NCBI GenBank assembly: GCA_963691655.1 | Contig: OY829326.1 | Coordinates: forward strand, 83,631,235-83,695,234 | Source: Toxonevra muliebris | Lineage: Eukaryota > Arthropoda > Insecta > Diptera > Pallopteridae | Direction: 5' to 3' | DNA length: 64,000 nt | Shown: piece by piece, positions 10,463-20,934 of the stretch | How the letters are laid out: the number at the start of each line of letters is the position of its first letter | Position numbering within the stretch: the stretch's first letter is position 1 | Notes under the pieces: generated by a model | The model's input: only the letters and a program-made list of their open reading frames with translations | What the model was told of the DNA's origin: nothing | Database searches by the model: none | Made by a program: the position numbers and the translations under genes

Positions 10463-12539
10463 GTTTTATGTATAAATTCAATATATTTTATTGCATGAAT
10501 TATTGACATTTTTTGTTTGTTTTAGTAAAAATAATTACAAATATGAAATAATTAAATAAATTTATGTCGTTTACTGAAGAGAAAGATATGTATTTTACTT
10601 TTAATTGCTTTAAGGATGCTTAAGATTTATAATTTGAATGGTATACGATTGAGAGTGAATGCTTGCAATCAGTCCAATATGTTTTATTCGACAATGCAGG
10701 TCAGGTTTGCCCATCTTCACTTATTTAAAAAACTTAAAAATTTTTTAAAATTTCTTTTAATTTTTTTTTATTTTAACTAATCATTAATCAAAACTACCTA
10801 TCGTTTTTTGGCATTAAATGTTTTTACAAAAAATAACCATATTGAAATAACCGGCTTTCGAATAGTTCGAATGGTAAAGTTTTTTAAGAAACCGGTGCGG
10901 TTACATTTCAATTCTAACCGGTTAACCGGTTTAAATACCACTTTCTGAAATGATCTCAACAGTCATTAGACCATAATCGTATCATATCACAAGACTTTTT
11001 TCTTTAATAGAATTGCATTTTGCTGCATCGGGTCACAATTTCGTAAATGGCTTCTTATTAAAAATTTAATTTTTCTGTATATTTACATGAAAAACTTACT
11101 CAAAAAAATAAATGACAATAACAACATATTCTTTGGCTTAAGAGTCTTAAAATACCCAATAATATCGTGGATAATAATAAAACCATAGTTATCCAATAAG
11201 AAAACGAAACGTAGTTATGTGCAATGGTCAATAGCTATGGCATGTTTGCTGCGCACCACCGTTCTGGGCGTTCGACGCGCTGGTTGCGCCTTGTTCTAAG
11301 TCGTTATTTGTTATGACTACTTCACGTGCCCACTACGTTTGATACATCATTTTAAAGGGAAAAGCTTAAGCTTTCTTTTAGTGTAAAGTAAAAAAATATC
11401 AAAATTGTCGCATTGCGAGAAAAAATGGAAAATATGTTTGAATTTGAGTTTTTTGGTAAAAAAAAAAACAAATTACAGTACTTAAAATATTTTCATTGAA
11501 AAGATCCGACAAAACCCTATTAGAAACATTAAAGAATTTTTGTAATAGTTAAATTTGATCTCACATATGAATTTTTGAAAATTGTCATAGAGAAAAAAAG
11601 TCCAAACTTTACGCCCCTGTATCTTGGCAATCCGCTGATATTATTTACCCTCCTTTCTCATAAAAAATGTAGTTCACTAGTACAACAAGTATACCAAATT
11701 TCAACAAAATCGGAGTGATTTTTTTTTCCGGTGCTGATTTGACGCGATTTGCCCCAAGTTTCAAAATTAAATAGAAATGCTATCCTTAACAACACACAAA
11801 AATAAAAGTTAAACTTATATTTAACCCTGGAAGGACATGCCTCGTAGAATCGACGACTCATGTTTAAGTTTTACAATTTCCCTTTCTAAGTAAGAGTTGG
11901 TAAACATTTAATGAAAAATGATTGTTGTTTTTCTATATGATAACCAAATAATGGGAAACAATCAGCTTCCAAAGTTATAGGTGTATAGATCATGTGTATG
12001 ACCGCTTTGAATAATGCCGTCGTCGTTTCGACAAAGCATGACCTTTACGTATAAAAAATATGCATGTACTTCCAGAGTTATAGGTTTTGAAAGACATTCC
12101 AAGTTTGGAAGATTTGTGGGATTATATATTAACAAACTTCTTAAAAACTCTTCAGAATCACCAAATTGATACAGTGTTCACAGTTTACATACATAATTAA
12201 AAAAAATTTAAAACATTTAATGTCCAATGGATTCTAATTTAATGCATTCTATAATTTTTACTTAACTTAATCTACAATTCCTAAAATGGATCCAACTATT
12301 TCAAATTAAAGTGAAATACCTTATTTATGTAAATATTATAATTGTAGGTTTGGTTTTATGGTATATGAAATGACTTTTAAAAATAATTTAATTATGCGTA
12401 TTTTATGGAATGGAATCAAAATAAGCACTTAATACTCATTTTTTTTTGTCACCAATCGAAAATCAATTATACACATTTAGATTCACATTTCGCTATTAAT
12501 TTTCATTTATGCAATATTGAGTATTTTTGTATTTTGCAT
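10463..12539. other. AT-rich intronic sequence, no gene seen
   Basis: No conserved reading frame or RNA gene is recognised. A block at about 10849-10937 carries repeated AACCGG/ACCGGTT motifs and is listed separately. Confidence 0.6.
10849..10937. repeat. ACCGGTT-rich block, possible transposon end
   Basis: It contains AACCGGC, AACCGGTG, AACCGGTTAACCGGTT and GAATAGTTCGAAT in under 90 bp. A dense palindromic cluster like this is typical of sub-terminal regions of non-autonomous DNA transposons. No partner end was identified. Confidence 0.4.
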
Positions 12540-12720
12540 TTCATTGAATGGACACAAATCCCAACGCGTAATTAATGCGAATGACTGTCTGTCTGTTTGC
12601 CCGTCTCTCGCTTTCTGCCCGTTTGTCATTCGATGTGGCATTATGCCACTGCCACACTTGAAATTTACTCTGAAATTAAATAAGTCCACTTCATTGAAAA
12701 TGCACAACGCGTTTTAATTC
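12540..12720. other. Less AT-rich intronic block, possible regulatory sequence
   Basis: A stretch of higher sequence complexity than the surrounding AT-rich DNA. It includes a short TGTCTGTCTGTTTGCCCG run and balanced base use, and is open in both directions for about 66 codons with no recognisable protein. Retention as an intronic enhancer is possible but unsupported without cross-species alignment. Confidence 0.25.
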
Positions 12721-12895
12721 ATAACTATTTAAATCGATTTTTACCGCCAGAATTTTTTATTTCATATCGAATTGTTTGTTTGAAAACTTTATTCCCTCCA
12801 CCACATCTCGCCTCCTTCCCCACCCACCTGCGATACATTTTCACAGTGCGAGTAATTCAATTTATAGTTTTTTATTGACTGTGGTATTTGTTAAA

Positions 12896-12960
12896 TTCCA
12901 TTTTCATTTCCATTTCCATTTCAATTTTCGTTTTTCATTCCCATTTCAATTTCGTCGATT
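12896..12960. repeat. Degenerate (ATTTCC)n hexamer tandem repeat
   Basis: Successive CATTTTCATTTCCATTTCC-type units about 6 bases long, on a pyrimidine-rich strand. It is an ordinary microsatellite. Confidence 0.85.
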
Positions 12961-13691
12961 CCCTCGATTCATAATAATACCACAATAAAAGCCTCCCATC
13001 GGTTTTTAATCCAAAGCCGAGTGACGTGCACGAAAACATGACATGAAATATAAATTCAGTTTCATTTTTTTTAAATTATAAATGGATCAATCTATCCTTA
13101 TATACCGCGTCAGCCAACTATTCATCTACCTACCGACCAACCAATCCATCCAGCGGCTACTTGAAGCTCAGCGAGCATTCTGTCTGCAATGCACTCGCAC
13201 AGTTTGGAATGGCACACCGTGACACGCCAAGAAAAGACGGCGAGCGATTGTTTCTGAGTGTGTGTGTGTGCCATTAAAATGTAAAGAAACTAAAGTGAAA
13301 TTAGTATTTTCGATTTTGTGAATTCAATATGAAATTAAATGTGGATTGTTACCCGCCTACCTGTGCATGATATGCACATCAGAACCACGATTTACGTTGC
13401 TAAGCAATTTTGACTGATAAGTATACAAAAAGCTCTCGAATTTGTTTCAATGTTTGCAGTTTTCATGATATTTAAATTAAAAACTTTAAAAATTCTCATC
13501 CATATAAGATCCAATTAAGGACGCAAATCGTGGTTAGGGTGTACTCGAGGATGGTAGGGGTAAGTGGAATATCCTTTGTTGTCATTGTGCTATAAGCATC
13601 GTCAATTTTGCTATTTGTACAGTAAGCACGCAAAAGCGCTACACAAACTTCATAAGTAATTCAGATACTAGCATTTACGATGCATGTGTAC
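12961..13691. other. Intronic sequence up to the hAT insertion
   Basis: No gene is recognised. About 13100-13260 is less AT-rich (CAGCCAACTATTCATCTACC onward) without a coding signature. The last eight bases, ATGTGTAC (13684-13691), are the left target duplication of the hAT element. Confidence 0.6.
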
Positions 13692-15060
13692 TAGGGTGGC
13701 CCTTAGCTAAAGGTAATTTTTCAAAAGTAAAAATGTTGCTACTCTGGTTCTGGTTCCAATCAAAAAAATCCGGGCTGTGCAAAACTTCAGCTCCATCGGA
13801 CAACTTCTAGGTGACCCTCAAACGCCTTGAAGTTGAAAAATAGTATACGCAACTTTTTCAACGAAATTCACTTCAGCAACCCTCAAACACATGGTTGTAA
13901 AAAACAGGGAAAATATGATATATTTTTTTAACATTTTGCATTTTGTTGGAGTGAAGATAAAAAATATTTTATCACATTTTTTTGACAATAAATAATAAAC
14001 TGTTGCGAATTTTTAAACAATTTTTAGAATTATATATCGTTTTAAGAATGATCTTTAATTTGAAGATAAAGTCGTTTGAATCCATAGCTGCGTTTTATTC
14101 GCCACTTGTTTCTAATAATGTATAACTAGCAGCGATAACTGTAAGGAAAAACAACAACAAAGCCGCTGAGATAACATGTATAATTGTAACACACAAATAT
14201 TGAACTTTTTTCCAAACTTATAATCAGTCAAAAATTAAAATCGATTCTCAATGAAATTCCTTTTTTGTCGTGTGTCCAACTAAATTTGAAATTTAAAATT
14301 TCAACGAAATTTACTCTCGTGTATTCGCACTATCAGAAATAATTTAGTAGCAGTATTGAGTATTTTTTTCGGTCTTCAGCAACGATTTGTAAAACAAATT
14401 GTTTCTCAGGTTCATTTTTGTGAAAATGTTACTGTATTCCTGAAAGAGTTTCACATTTTTTTTTGGCAACGTCATCGACAACAAGTTTTTTAATCCCATT
14501 TTTGTAACTTGGATTATCTTTCCATGCTGAAAGTTTTTTTGGTTGAAGAAACCGGTATTGGTAGAAAATTTTCACGAGTTACAAAAGACAAAAACTCGAT
14601 GTTTATAAACGAAGAAAAATGATTTTTTTTTGCAACATTTATGATTTATCGCTTTGATTCTATCTGGTGATAGAAACCAGGCTCGAACGTACACTCGAGC
14701 AAGAAAAAACAATTTCTTTTTACGAGTTCTTCCCCATATGAGATAACTGTAACTGGTCTTGAGAAGAGTATATCTTGAATGCATAAATCATTGCTAACTC
14801 TAACAATTCTGGCTAATCATCTCGGTGTTGTTTTTTCATGGAAAGGTATTGTTTAAGAAATCCAAGAACAAAAAATTGATTTATCTGAAAAAATGACTTT
14901 TCGGGCGAAAATGTACAACTTCATGGTTGATGAGGGCCGCCTAGCAGTTGTCCGATTGATCTCAAATTTTGCACAGATTGTTTCTTCATTGATTGGAACA
15001 AGATAGGAGGTTGTGAGCTAAACTTTTAGAAAGTTGAAATACCATATAATGGCCACCCTA
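13692..15060. mobile_element. Non-autonomous hAT element with perfect 8-bp target duplication
   Basis: A 1369-bp element with termini TAGGGTGGCC and GGCCACCCTA, flanked on both sides by ATGTGTAC (13684-13691 and 15061-15068). An 8-bp duplication with YAGNG-type termini identifies the hAT superfamily. No transposase is recognisable inside. Internal sequence from about 13870 to 14345 is shared with 34990-35395, so part of it comes from another dispersed repeat. The perfect duplication suggests a fairly young insertion. Confidence 0.9.
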
Positions 15061-15089
15061 ATGTGTACACACCCAACCACAGACATATA

Positions 15090-15800
15090 TACACAGGTTA
15101 TACGGGTATACAGACTGAGCGCCCTAAAAACAATAAGTGGTTTTCGGAAGATACGGTATGCGTCGTAGCTGGAATGATACCGATCGATATACTAGCGGAT
15201 GAAAGGAAACGAGTCTATAGCAGAAGGAACGCAAACCAGGTGCAACGAGATATTCCAGGTATTGCAAACCAAGAAAGGCTAGCTTCATTGGCTATTTGGC
15301 AGAATAGATGGGAGAACTCGTCGAAAGGCAGGTGGACGTATATACCTATTCCAAAGATTGAAACATGGGTAAATTAAAAACATGGAGATACAAATTACAA
15401 TATAACCCAGTTTTTAACGGGTCACGGAGGGTACAGAAAGTATCCATATAGATTTAAGCATGACGACTCCCCGTTTTGTCCTATCTGTAGGAACCAGAAG
15501 GAAGACATAGACCACGCAATTTTTAAACGTCGGCGTTTCAGCAAATATTACGTTGTCAGGTCCATTGAGCAAAATTGAGTGTATGATTCAGTCGGAGGAG
15601 GACAGCAGAAATAAGTGTGTTTATCACGAACGTGTAAAATGACTTAAGGAGAATTGAACGTCTCAAGAGAGAAGAGTTGACGAATACAGCTTTTAAATTT
15701 ATGGTAAATAAAACACACAAGAGATGGAGGGAAATGCGTAGGTGCTCCGACATTGAGTTAATTAATATGACCGTCCTGAGGAGGTCGAAAACGGCGTTAT
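15090..15800 (+). pseudogene. LINE (R1-like) ORF2 C-terminal fragment
   Basis: Plus-strand remains of the post-reverse-transcriptase region of a non-LTR retrotransposon. IPIDILADERKRVYSRR is followed by a basic linker and then the family hallmark WQNRWENSSKGRWTYIPIPK with IETWVN. Further on, a zinc-knuckle-like FCPICRNQKEDIDHAIF survives in another frame. Frameshifts and stops follow. The reverse transcriptase and 5' part are missing, as usual for 5'-truncated LINE copies. It begins just right of the hAT element's duplication, so the two are neighbours. Confidence 0.8.
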
Positions 15801-15856
15801 GGTGGACCCCAAATTGTGCTTTAATTTACATATTAACATGTGTGTAATAATTTAAT

Positions 15857-16240
15857 GATCCGCATGAAACGAAAATACTTTTTAAGTCTCTGGTAAGACC
15901 AATCTTGGAATACGGTTCTTCAGTTTGGAGTCCTCAATATAACTGTTACAGGTATAGGTTGGAATCTGTTCAGAAACAGTTGCTTTTGTTAGCGTTAAAA
16001 AGTTTTCGATGGGATTCATCACAAAACCTACCACCTTACTACACACATCAACTTAAACTTTTAGATTTACCAACTCTAGAGAGCAGAAGAGTAATGCTGA
16101 ATGTCATGTTTTTAACCAAACTACTAAATGGTGATATAAATTCCCAATTTTTATTAAATGAAATTAAGTTGAGCATACATACCAAACGGTTGTACAAGGT
16201 ATCAAGTTACGATTAAACTAAGTACTTGCCGAAATAATTA
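15857..16240 (+). pseudogene. LINE reverse transcriptase C-terminal fragment
   Basis: A second, different non-LTR fragment on the plus strand. Reading from DPHETKILFKSLVRPILEYG, it continues SSVWSPQYNCYRYRLESVQK and then LPTLESRRVMLNVMFLTKLL. This is the thumb-adjacent region found in many insect LINE reverse transcriptases (ILEYGS.VWSP, ESVQ, L..RR...). It is open to about 16216 and then decays. The FADD catalytic part is absent. Confidence 0.82.
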
Positions 16241-16601
16241 AGCCGAAAATGACCCTTTCCATGGCTTATTTGATTGATATGATTCTCTATTTAACATTTC
16301 AAATACTGTTTTAAAAATAACCAGCTGATGATTGAAAAATCTGTAGCTGTTGTTTGAAAACCACTTGAATAGTTTACTTCACCCTCTCATGTGTCACGTC
16401 ACATAAAGCAGTCCGGACTATGTCTGTTTCGGGCACCGATTCTTTCGTTATGCGGATTCGTCGAAAAAAACACACATTATTCCAAAATTCTATAGGCTTA
16501 TTTATGTACTCCAGAGCAAAGCTAAGGCGATTGGCTGCATTGGCTGGAGAAATATCAATGACTTCACGCACAACGTAGGATTTGATACTATTGCTCTTTA
16601 A

Positions 16602-16627
16602 CCTTTCGGAGCGCGCCTACCGAAGGG
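16602..16627. mobile_element. 26-bp minimal TTAA-flanked palindrome (piggyBac-like ends only)
   Basis: Twenty-six bases, CCTTTCGGAGCGCGCC followed by TACCGAAGGG, lie between TTAA at 16598-16601 and TTAA at 16628-16631. The sequence is nearly the two terminal repeats of the neighbouring 16815-17056 element joined with no interior. Confidence 0.7.
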
Positions 16628-16814
16628 TTAACCTGCAAGGTATTGTAACTTCGCTCACTTGCGTTTCAATTAACTTTTCAGGCTTTGCTACGGTTCGTAC
16701 AGAACTAATTTCTCGTCCAGTTTTCTGTTGTATCTCTTTTCACTAAATTTTACACCGTTTTGCGTGAAATTTGATAAATTTTTACCAACCCAGCTGCAGA
16801 AATACCACATTTAA

Positions 16815-17056
16815 CCCTTCGGAGGGCGCGCGCGGCAAATTAGCCGCAAATTGTTTAATTTGTAATTTTCAAGTACTAATCCTAGTAGTCGACCGCTGCC
16901 AGTCAAGTTTTGAGATGCAGCGTGGTTTAAAATTAAGATAATTAAGTGGTACTATAAGTAAGAAAAATTACAGTCAATACTATGAAATTCACCTTGCGAC
17001 TAAATTACCGCGGCGCGCCCTCTCGTGTAACTTTTCAGAGCGCGCCCTCCGAAGGG
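16815..17056. mobile_element. piggyBac-like MITE with TTAA target duplications
   Basis: A 242-bp element bounded by TTAA at 16811-16814 and 17057-17060. The ends are CCCTTCGGAGGGCGCGC and GCGCGCCCTCCGAAGGG, perfect inverted repeats, with further GCGCG-rich inverted sequence inside. TTAA duplication and CCC...GGG ends are the piggyBac signature. It is inserted in the Tc1 transposase pseudogene. Confidence 0.88.
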
Positions 17057-17326
17057 TTAAATTTGGTCACAATCTCTATCCCTGTTTCTATTCTTAGTTT
17101 CCTTGTCTTGACCATTTTGATGCGAAATTTTGTAGACATTAATTGGGTTCAACAGCTAATGACTATTAACGACTGTATTTTGCAAAAAAAAAACAAAGCG
17201 AACGCGAAACTAATGCATTATTCTAGTGTGTAAATAATTTTGATCTGATTTTGTTGACCTATTAAAACTCAAAAAATTACCAATAAAATGCCCTAAAAAA
17301 TTACATTAAAAATTTTTCAAACACGC

Positions 17327-17550
17327 ATATTTTTGACGCTAGAGGTTGACGCTCTTATTGTGTTTATTCTCTTTGGTTGTGTTTCAAGCACAAATCTCAA
17401 TTTTGTAAATAAAGCGCGCATACAAATGGAATATACTATTAAAAAGAAGGTTCAAAATTTATTTAATAGTTACATATTCACAGAATCCACTTTCAAAATG
17501 CGAAAAAAAATAAAATTTCATATAAATAGATAAAATTGCCCAAACAAGTG
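17327..17550. repeat. Tc1-family non-coding segment, copy A (partner 45350-45680)
   Basis: TTTTTGACGCTAGAGGTTGA and the following ATTGTGTTTATTC, AATCTCAATTTTGTAAATAA and ATAAAATTGCCCAA blocks recur in order at 45350-45680. Each copy lies on the 5' side of a minus-strand Tc1-like transposase fragment, so both are probably upstream segments of one Tc1 family. Confidence 0.75.
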
Positions 17551-17568
17551 AATGCGATATGTATTTAA

Positions 17569-18916
17569 CCCTTTGACGCCCGAATTATAATGGAGCTTGA
17601 GAGAAACCTTTTGTTGAGAAATTATGGTAAGTTAGATCTTCCACAATCATGGCACCAAATTTCTTGCTTCTACTTTGATTTGTTTGTCCTTTATTAAAGG
17701 TTAAAAAGCATAGCTATAAAGTTGTAGACAACCACTGGATAACTCCTTTTCTCCAATTTTTTTATTTTAATATTTTCATATTTTTTATAAATATATCTGA
17801 TAACAAAAATTTCCGTTTGGTAATAATTTAATACATTATTTTTCAAAAAATAGTTCAAAAGATTTTACTACAAAATTTTTGCACCCAAGACAAAAATTAA
17901 AAAAAAGTAAGAAATTTCAAATATTCGGCAATCAGCAAACGTGAAGAATACCTAACAGAACAGAATACAATAACGTGAGCGTGTGAGCTTCTCTCAAGTT
18001 TGGGAATTACAAAAAAATTCAAAGAAAATTCAAGATATTTCTATGCGACACACACTGGGACGGATAACCAAATTACGACGACAAAATTATTTTCTTTCGA
18101 CTGATTTAGTAGATTTTAATAAAACTTAATATCTAGGGATTTTTGACATTGGATTTTCAAAGTTCAAAATGGCGGATGAGTTTGAAAGCAAATTATGGAT
18201 CGTAATGAAACTTGGTATCCAGGGTTTTTGGTGGTCAGTTATTACGAATCCAACATTAGATTTTCAAAATACGAAATAGCGGATCCAATATGACTACAGT
18301 GACTATATACATAAATAAAAAAAAAACGGAACTCAAAATTTTTTTTTAAATAAGTCTGTTTATTAAACATAGTATTATTTACTCTTCATCTCTATCTTCT
18401 TTAACACGATCAGAGATGCTCCCTCTATAAACGTTTTTTCTCACTCAAACATCAATGATATACAAAATTATATTTCTACAATAAAGCAATGCTATAGTAT
18501 TCAAAAATATAGTAAAGTAAAAAGCGACAGTAATAATTTTGAATAAGGAAATACCGTTACAAAATGCTGTACATATCATATAGTGATACGGTAGTATGCT
18601 GTTCAATTCTTCATATGCAATACACTGATATAGGCGCGCGAAAAGCTAATTCGACTTTGCATAGACGCACGGACTATTGTGATGATTAAAATAAAAAAAA
18701 CTTATGGATTGATTGCAGACTGGTATATAGAAGATATTAGGCGTACTAGAGGTTAATTTTTTCAATTTTTGTCGTCGTAATTTGGCTATTCGTCCCAGTA
18801 TGCAACGTGAAGAGGATTTGCAGGACGAATTGGATAATTTGATTGATAAAGCACATACTCATGCCCTTCAAACAATCAAAATAGCGTAAGATAAAGTTTT
18901 TTACAGCGTCAAAGGG
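17569..18916. mobile_element. Probable piggyBac-like element, degraded right end
   Basis: The left end CCCTTTGACGCCCGAATT follows TTAA at 17565-17568. A complementary GCGTCAAAGGG ends at 18916, but the expected TTAA there reads AATC. The interior shows no clear transposase. A short open stretch after the nested element (QREEDLQDELDNLIDKAHTH) is not identifiable. Call based on termini only. Confidence 0.5.
18054..18799. mobile_element. Nested DNA element with about 33-bp terminal inverted repeats
   Basis: ACTGGGACGGATAACCAAAT continuing into TACGACGACAAAA at the left is matched at 18767-18799 by the complement of ACTGGGACGAATAGCCAAAT plus TACGACGACAAAA. The flanks ATGCGACAC and ATGCAACGT look like a diverged 8-9-bp duplication. 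The superfamily cannot be fixed; there is no coding capacity. Confidence 0.75.
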
Positions 18917-19628
18917 AATCTAGATGTCCGAGCATCTTAACGGTTGTAGATAAGAAGCTAGTGGAAAAGATAAAAACTAGTGGAAGAGGGAGAAACAAAG
19001 GACAATGAAAAAACGACTAGAATATATGTCATCGGCAGTACCATCTACTTCTTCAGCCTCAGCTGAATTTTTAATACCACTAGAACACGACAATGACGTA
19101 TTCCCATAGAAAGAAGAGATGCGAAACCCGTTATTATATATCTTTTTAAACTTTTGTATAATTTTAAATTTGTAAATGGTTTTATTTTTGCTTTTTAAGG
19201 TGGAGTTACATAGCACATCAAAAGTGTTTTCCGTGTCCTACAATTTCTTCGCGTTCTCCTCGTCTTTAAAACATCGGCTGATTTATATGGCATAAAATTT
19301 TTTAATTTCCTGTATTAATTTTTCTTCCATTTTCACCTTTTTTATTTGTATTTTTATAAATTTTAACTTTAGAAACCTATATAAGAACATAGAAAGTTGT
19401 ACCCTGACTATAATTAAGTATTTAGACGCTAGTAAAAACTAAAAAACATTACCTGTATATTTTGAGCGTAAATTTAAAATTTTGTGTTTTTTTGTCATTT
19501 TTTCGATAATTAGCATGAAGACACACAACTTTTGCCCTATTAGAAATCGATACTCGAAAATTAAGATTTTCGACCCAACCTAATATGTAGCCCAATGTAC
19601 TATACATATTTATATGGTATCTACTTAC
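18917..19628. other. Intronic sequence, nothing recognised
   Basis: AT-rich DNA between the piggyBac-like element and exon 19629-19824. No transposon end or coding signature was seen. Confidence 0.6.
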
Positions 19629-19824
19629 CGATTGATAAGACACCCGCGTCATTTGGGCATAGCACATGCGTAAAGTAAATTTTCAAGCCCGAATTGTCGG
19701 CCATTTGTCGGACATGCAGTTGCGTAAAATCAGGCTGCAAATTGCTGTAATGAGTCTCCATCAAGTAGTACTTGGCCTGGCGGGATTCAATGGGGTAACC
19801 GGCCTCGTCGGGAAATGTGAAGCC
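19629..19824 (-). CDS. olf413: Exon of MOXD1/DBH-like copper monooxygenase (third CuH ligand)
   Basis: A 196-bp minus-strand exon with a CGTTTAG acceptor and a GTAAGT donor at plus 19623-19628. It begins in phase 0 and ends one base into a Gly codon. The peptide starts GFTFPDEAGYPIESRQAKYY and continues LMETHYSNLQPDFTQL, then VRQMADNSGLKIYFTH, and ends DAGVLSIG. It matches the dopamine beta-hydroxylase segment FPEEAG.. / ME.HY.N / DNSG....YT. The His of METHY corresponds to the third CuH ligand and is present. The DNSGL block precedes the link between the two catalytic lobes. Confidence 0.95.
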
Positions 19825-19945
19825 CTAAACGAAAGGACGGGAAATCGAAAATAGCAATTGGTTCAAGTTTCTCACAGAAATGCACACACAAACAAATATG
19901 AGTGTGCATGCATGTATGTATACGTATTTAAAAACATATACACAT

Positions 19946-20441
19946 TAGAGTGGTTCTTAGGCATATGGGGGGAATTTTTTATATATTGTTTTTACTCTAC
20001 GCCTCCTAATTTTGTTCCTTTATGTGAAAAATGTAAACTGTGAAAGTTTCAGGCAAAAATATATAAATTTAAACGTGCCTCCTTGGACTCAAAGTTTATA
20101 TGTGAAAAACACTCCCGTATTATCAAATAGTCCAGTTGGTAGAGTAAAAAATCCACAAAAAGTTCATAATAATTCTTATCTGAGATTTTTTTTCAGTAAT
20201 TGTAAGTGGGTGTATAATAGATGGAAAAAACAATATATGTAATAATAAAAATAATAATTTAAATAAATAAGCAGCATATTAGGTACATACATGCATATCA
20301 CATTTTTTGAAGCCGAGGAGGCACGTTTAAATATTAAAATTTTTGTCTGAAACTTTTACAGCTTACATTATTAGCATAAAGGAACAAAATTAGTGGGCGT
20401 ATGGAAAAATATTCCAAACTTAAAAATTAAGGACCACTCTA
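19946..20441. mobile_element. hAT MITE with long inverted arms and 8-bp target duplication
   Basis: A 496-bp element in the 924-bp intron between two coding exons. Termini TAGAGTGGTTCTTA and TAAGGACCACTCTA are flanked by ATACACAT on both sides (19938-19945, 20442-20449). The pairing is not confined to the ends. TTTGTTCCTTTATG, GTGAAAGTTTCAG and AAACGTGCCTCC near the left have complements near the right, so most of the element can fold back on itself. Confidence 0.92.
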
Positions 20442-20748
20442 ATACACATATTGGCATACTAAGTTGGAGGAGGCGGCGATGGCGGTACTGCCATGAGTGT
20501 AGCGGAAGTAATTCCATGCAATTTTAATGCATGCAATGTACTCGCGCAATGTACGAGCAGTAGTAGCAACACCACCGGCCTGGACAGACCAACTGCTTAC
20601 TATTCAATCCTCAATTGCATTTCTTCTTTGGCAAGAATGCCATTCTCGAAGGAAGCATTTCATGTTGAATGCGGCAGCCAGGTACAGGCGCACGTAATGC
20701 TTGTGGAATGAGGCCTGATAGCTATAGCAATTGTGAGTGAAAACTTAC
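20442..20748. other. Remainder of intron, less AT-rich
   Basis: Non-repetitive, fairly GC-balanced sequence that is open on the plus strand for about 72 codons but resembles no known protein. It lies against the donor of exon 20749-20934. Splice-regulatory content is possible but not shown. Confidence 0.3.
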
Positions 20749-20934
20749 CTCTGATCCGCGCGACCATGATGCAACAATGGCGTTGCATGCAAGAGGCATA
20801 TCCCGGGCACCCATGCAAGCACGTCCCTGCTCGCGTGCCATCTCCTCCAGTTCGGGATGGGAACCTTGGCACTCGTGCAGCGTTACATGCTGCAAATAGT
20901 GTATGCTGGACGAAGAGTCGTAAATCGGTTCATA
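20749..20934 (-). CDS. olf413: Exon of MOXD1/DBH-like copper monooxygenase (N-terminal catalytic lobe)
   Basis: A 186-bp (62-codon) minus-strand exon, phase 0 at both ends, with a CACTTGTAG acceptor and a GTAAGT donor at plus 20743-20748. It reads YEPIYDSSSSIHYLQHVTLH then ECQGSHPELEEMAREQGRAC, and ends IVASWSRGSE. YEP directly follows the HH..IR of the previous exon, exactly as HH..KYEP in dopamine beta-hydroxylase. HEC, the C..A....C spacing and W..G match the disulfide-rich part of the N-terminal Cu2 monooxygenase domain. Confidence 0.95.

Larger units (their letters stand above)
16374..17115 (-). pseudogene. Tc1-like transposase pseudogene interrupted by two TTAA elements
   Basis: A minus-strand Tc1 transposase fragment starting MVKTRKLRIETGIEIV at 17115. 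It continues, after a piggyBac-like insertion (16815-17056), with a helix-turn-helix CGISAAGLVKIYQISRKTV. After a second tiny insertion (16602-16627) it reads IKSYVVREVIDISPANAANR, then LSFALEYINKPIEFWNN. That last stretch is the Tc1 segment just before the first catalytic Asp. The reading frame is continuous if each insertion plus one TTAA is ignored. Stops between the insertions show further decay, and the catalytic half is missing or unrecognisable. Confidence 0.82.
1594..19628. other. Large intron (about 18 kb) filled with transposon remnants
   Basis: The host-gene intron between exons 19629-19824 and 1424-1593. It contains the Tc1, maT, Tigger-like, hAT, LINE and piggyBac-like elements listed separately. 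Nearly all coding-like sequence in it is transposase or reverse transcriptase debris in both orientations. I found no extra host exon with a matching phase. Confidence 0.85.

Noticed and set aside
19666..19854. Plus-strand 62-codon open frame
   Set aside because: It is the antisense of exon 19629-19824 and resembles no protein.
20660..20872. Minus-strand frame in a different register from the monooxygenase exon
   Set aside because: It overlaps exon 20749-20934 in another frame. The register giving HECQGSHPELEEM matches the family and joins neighbouring exons in phase.
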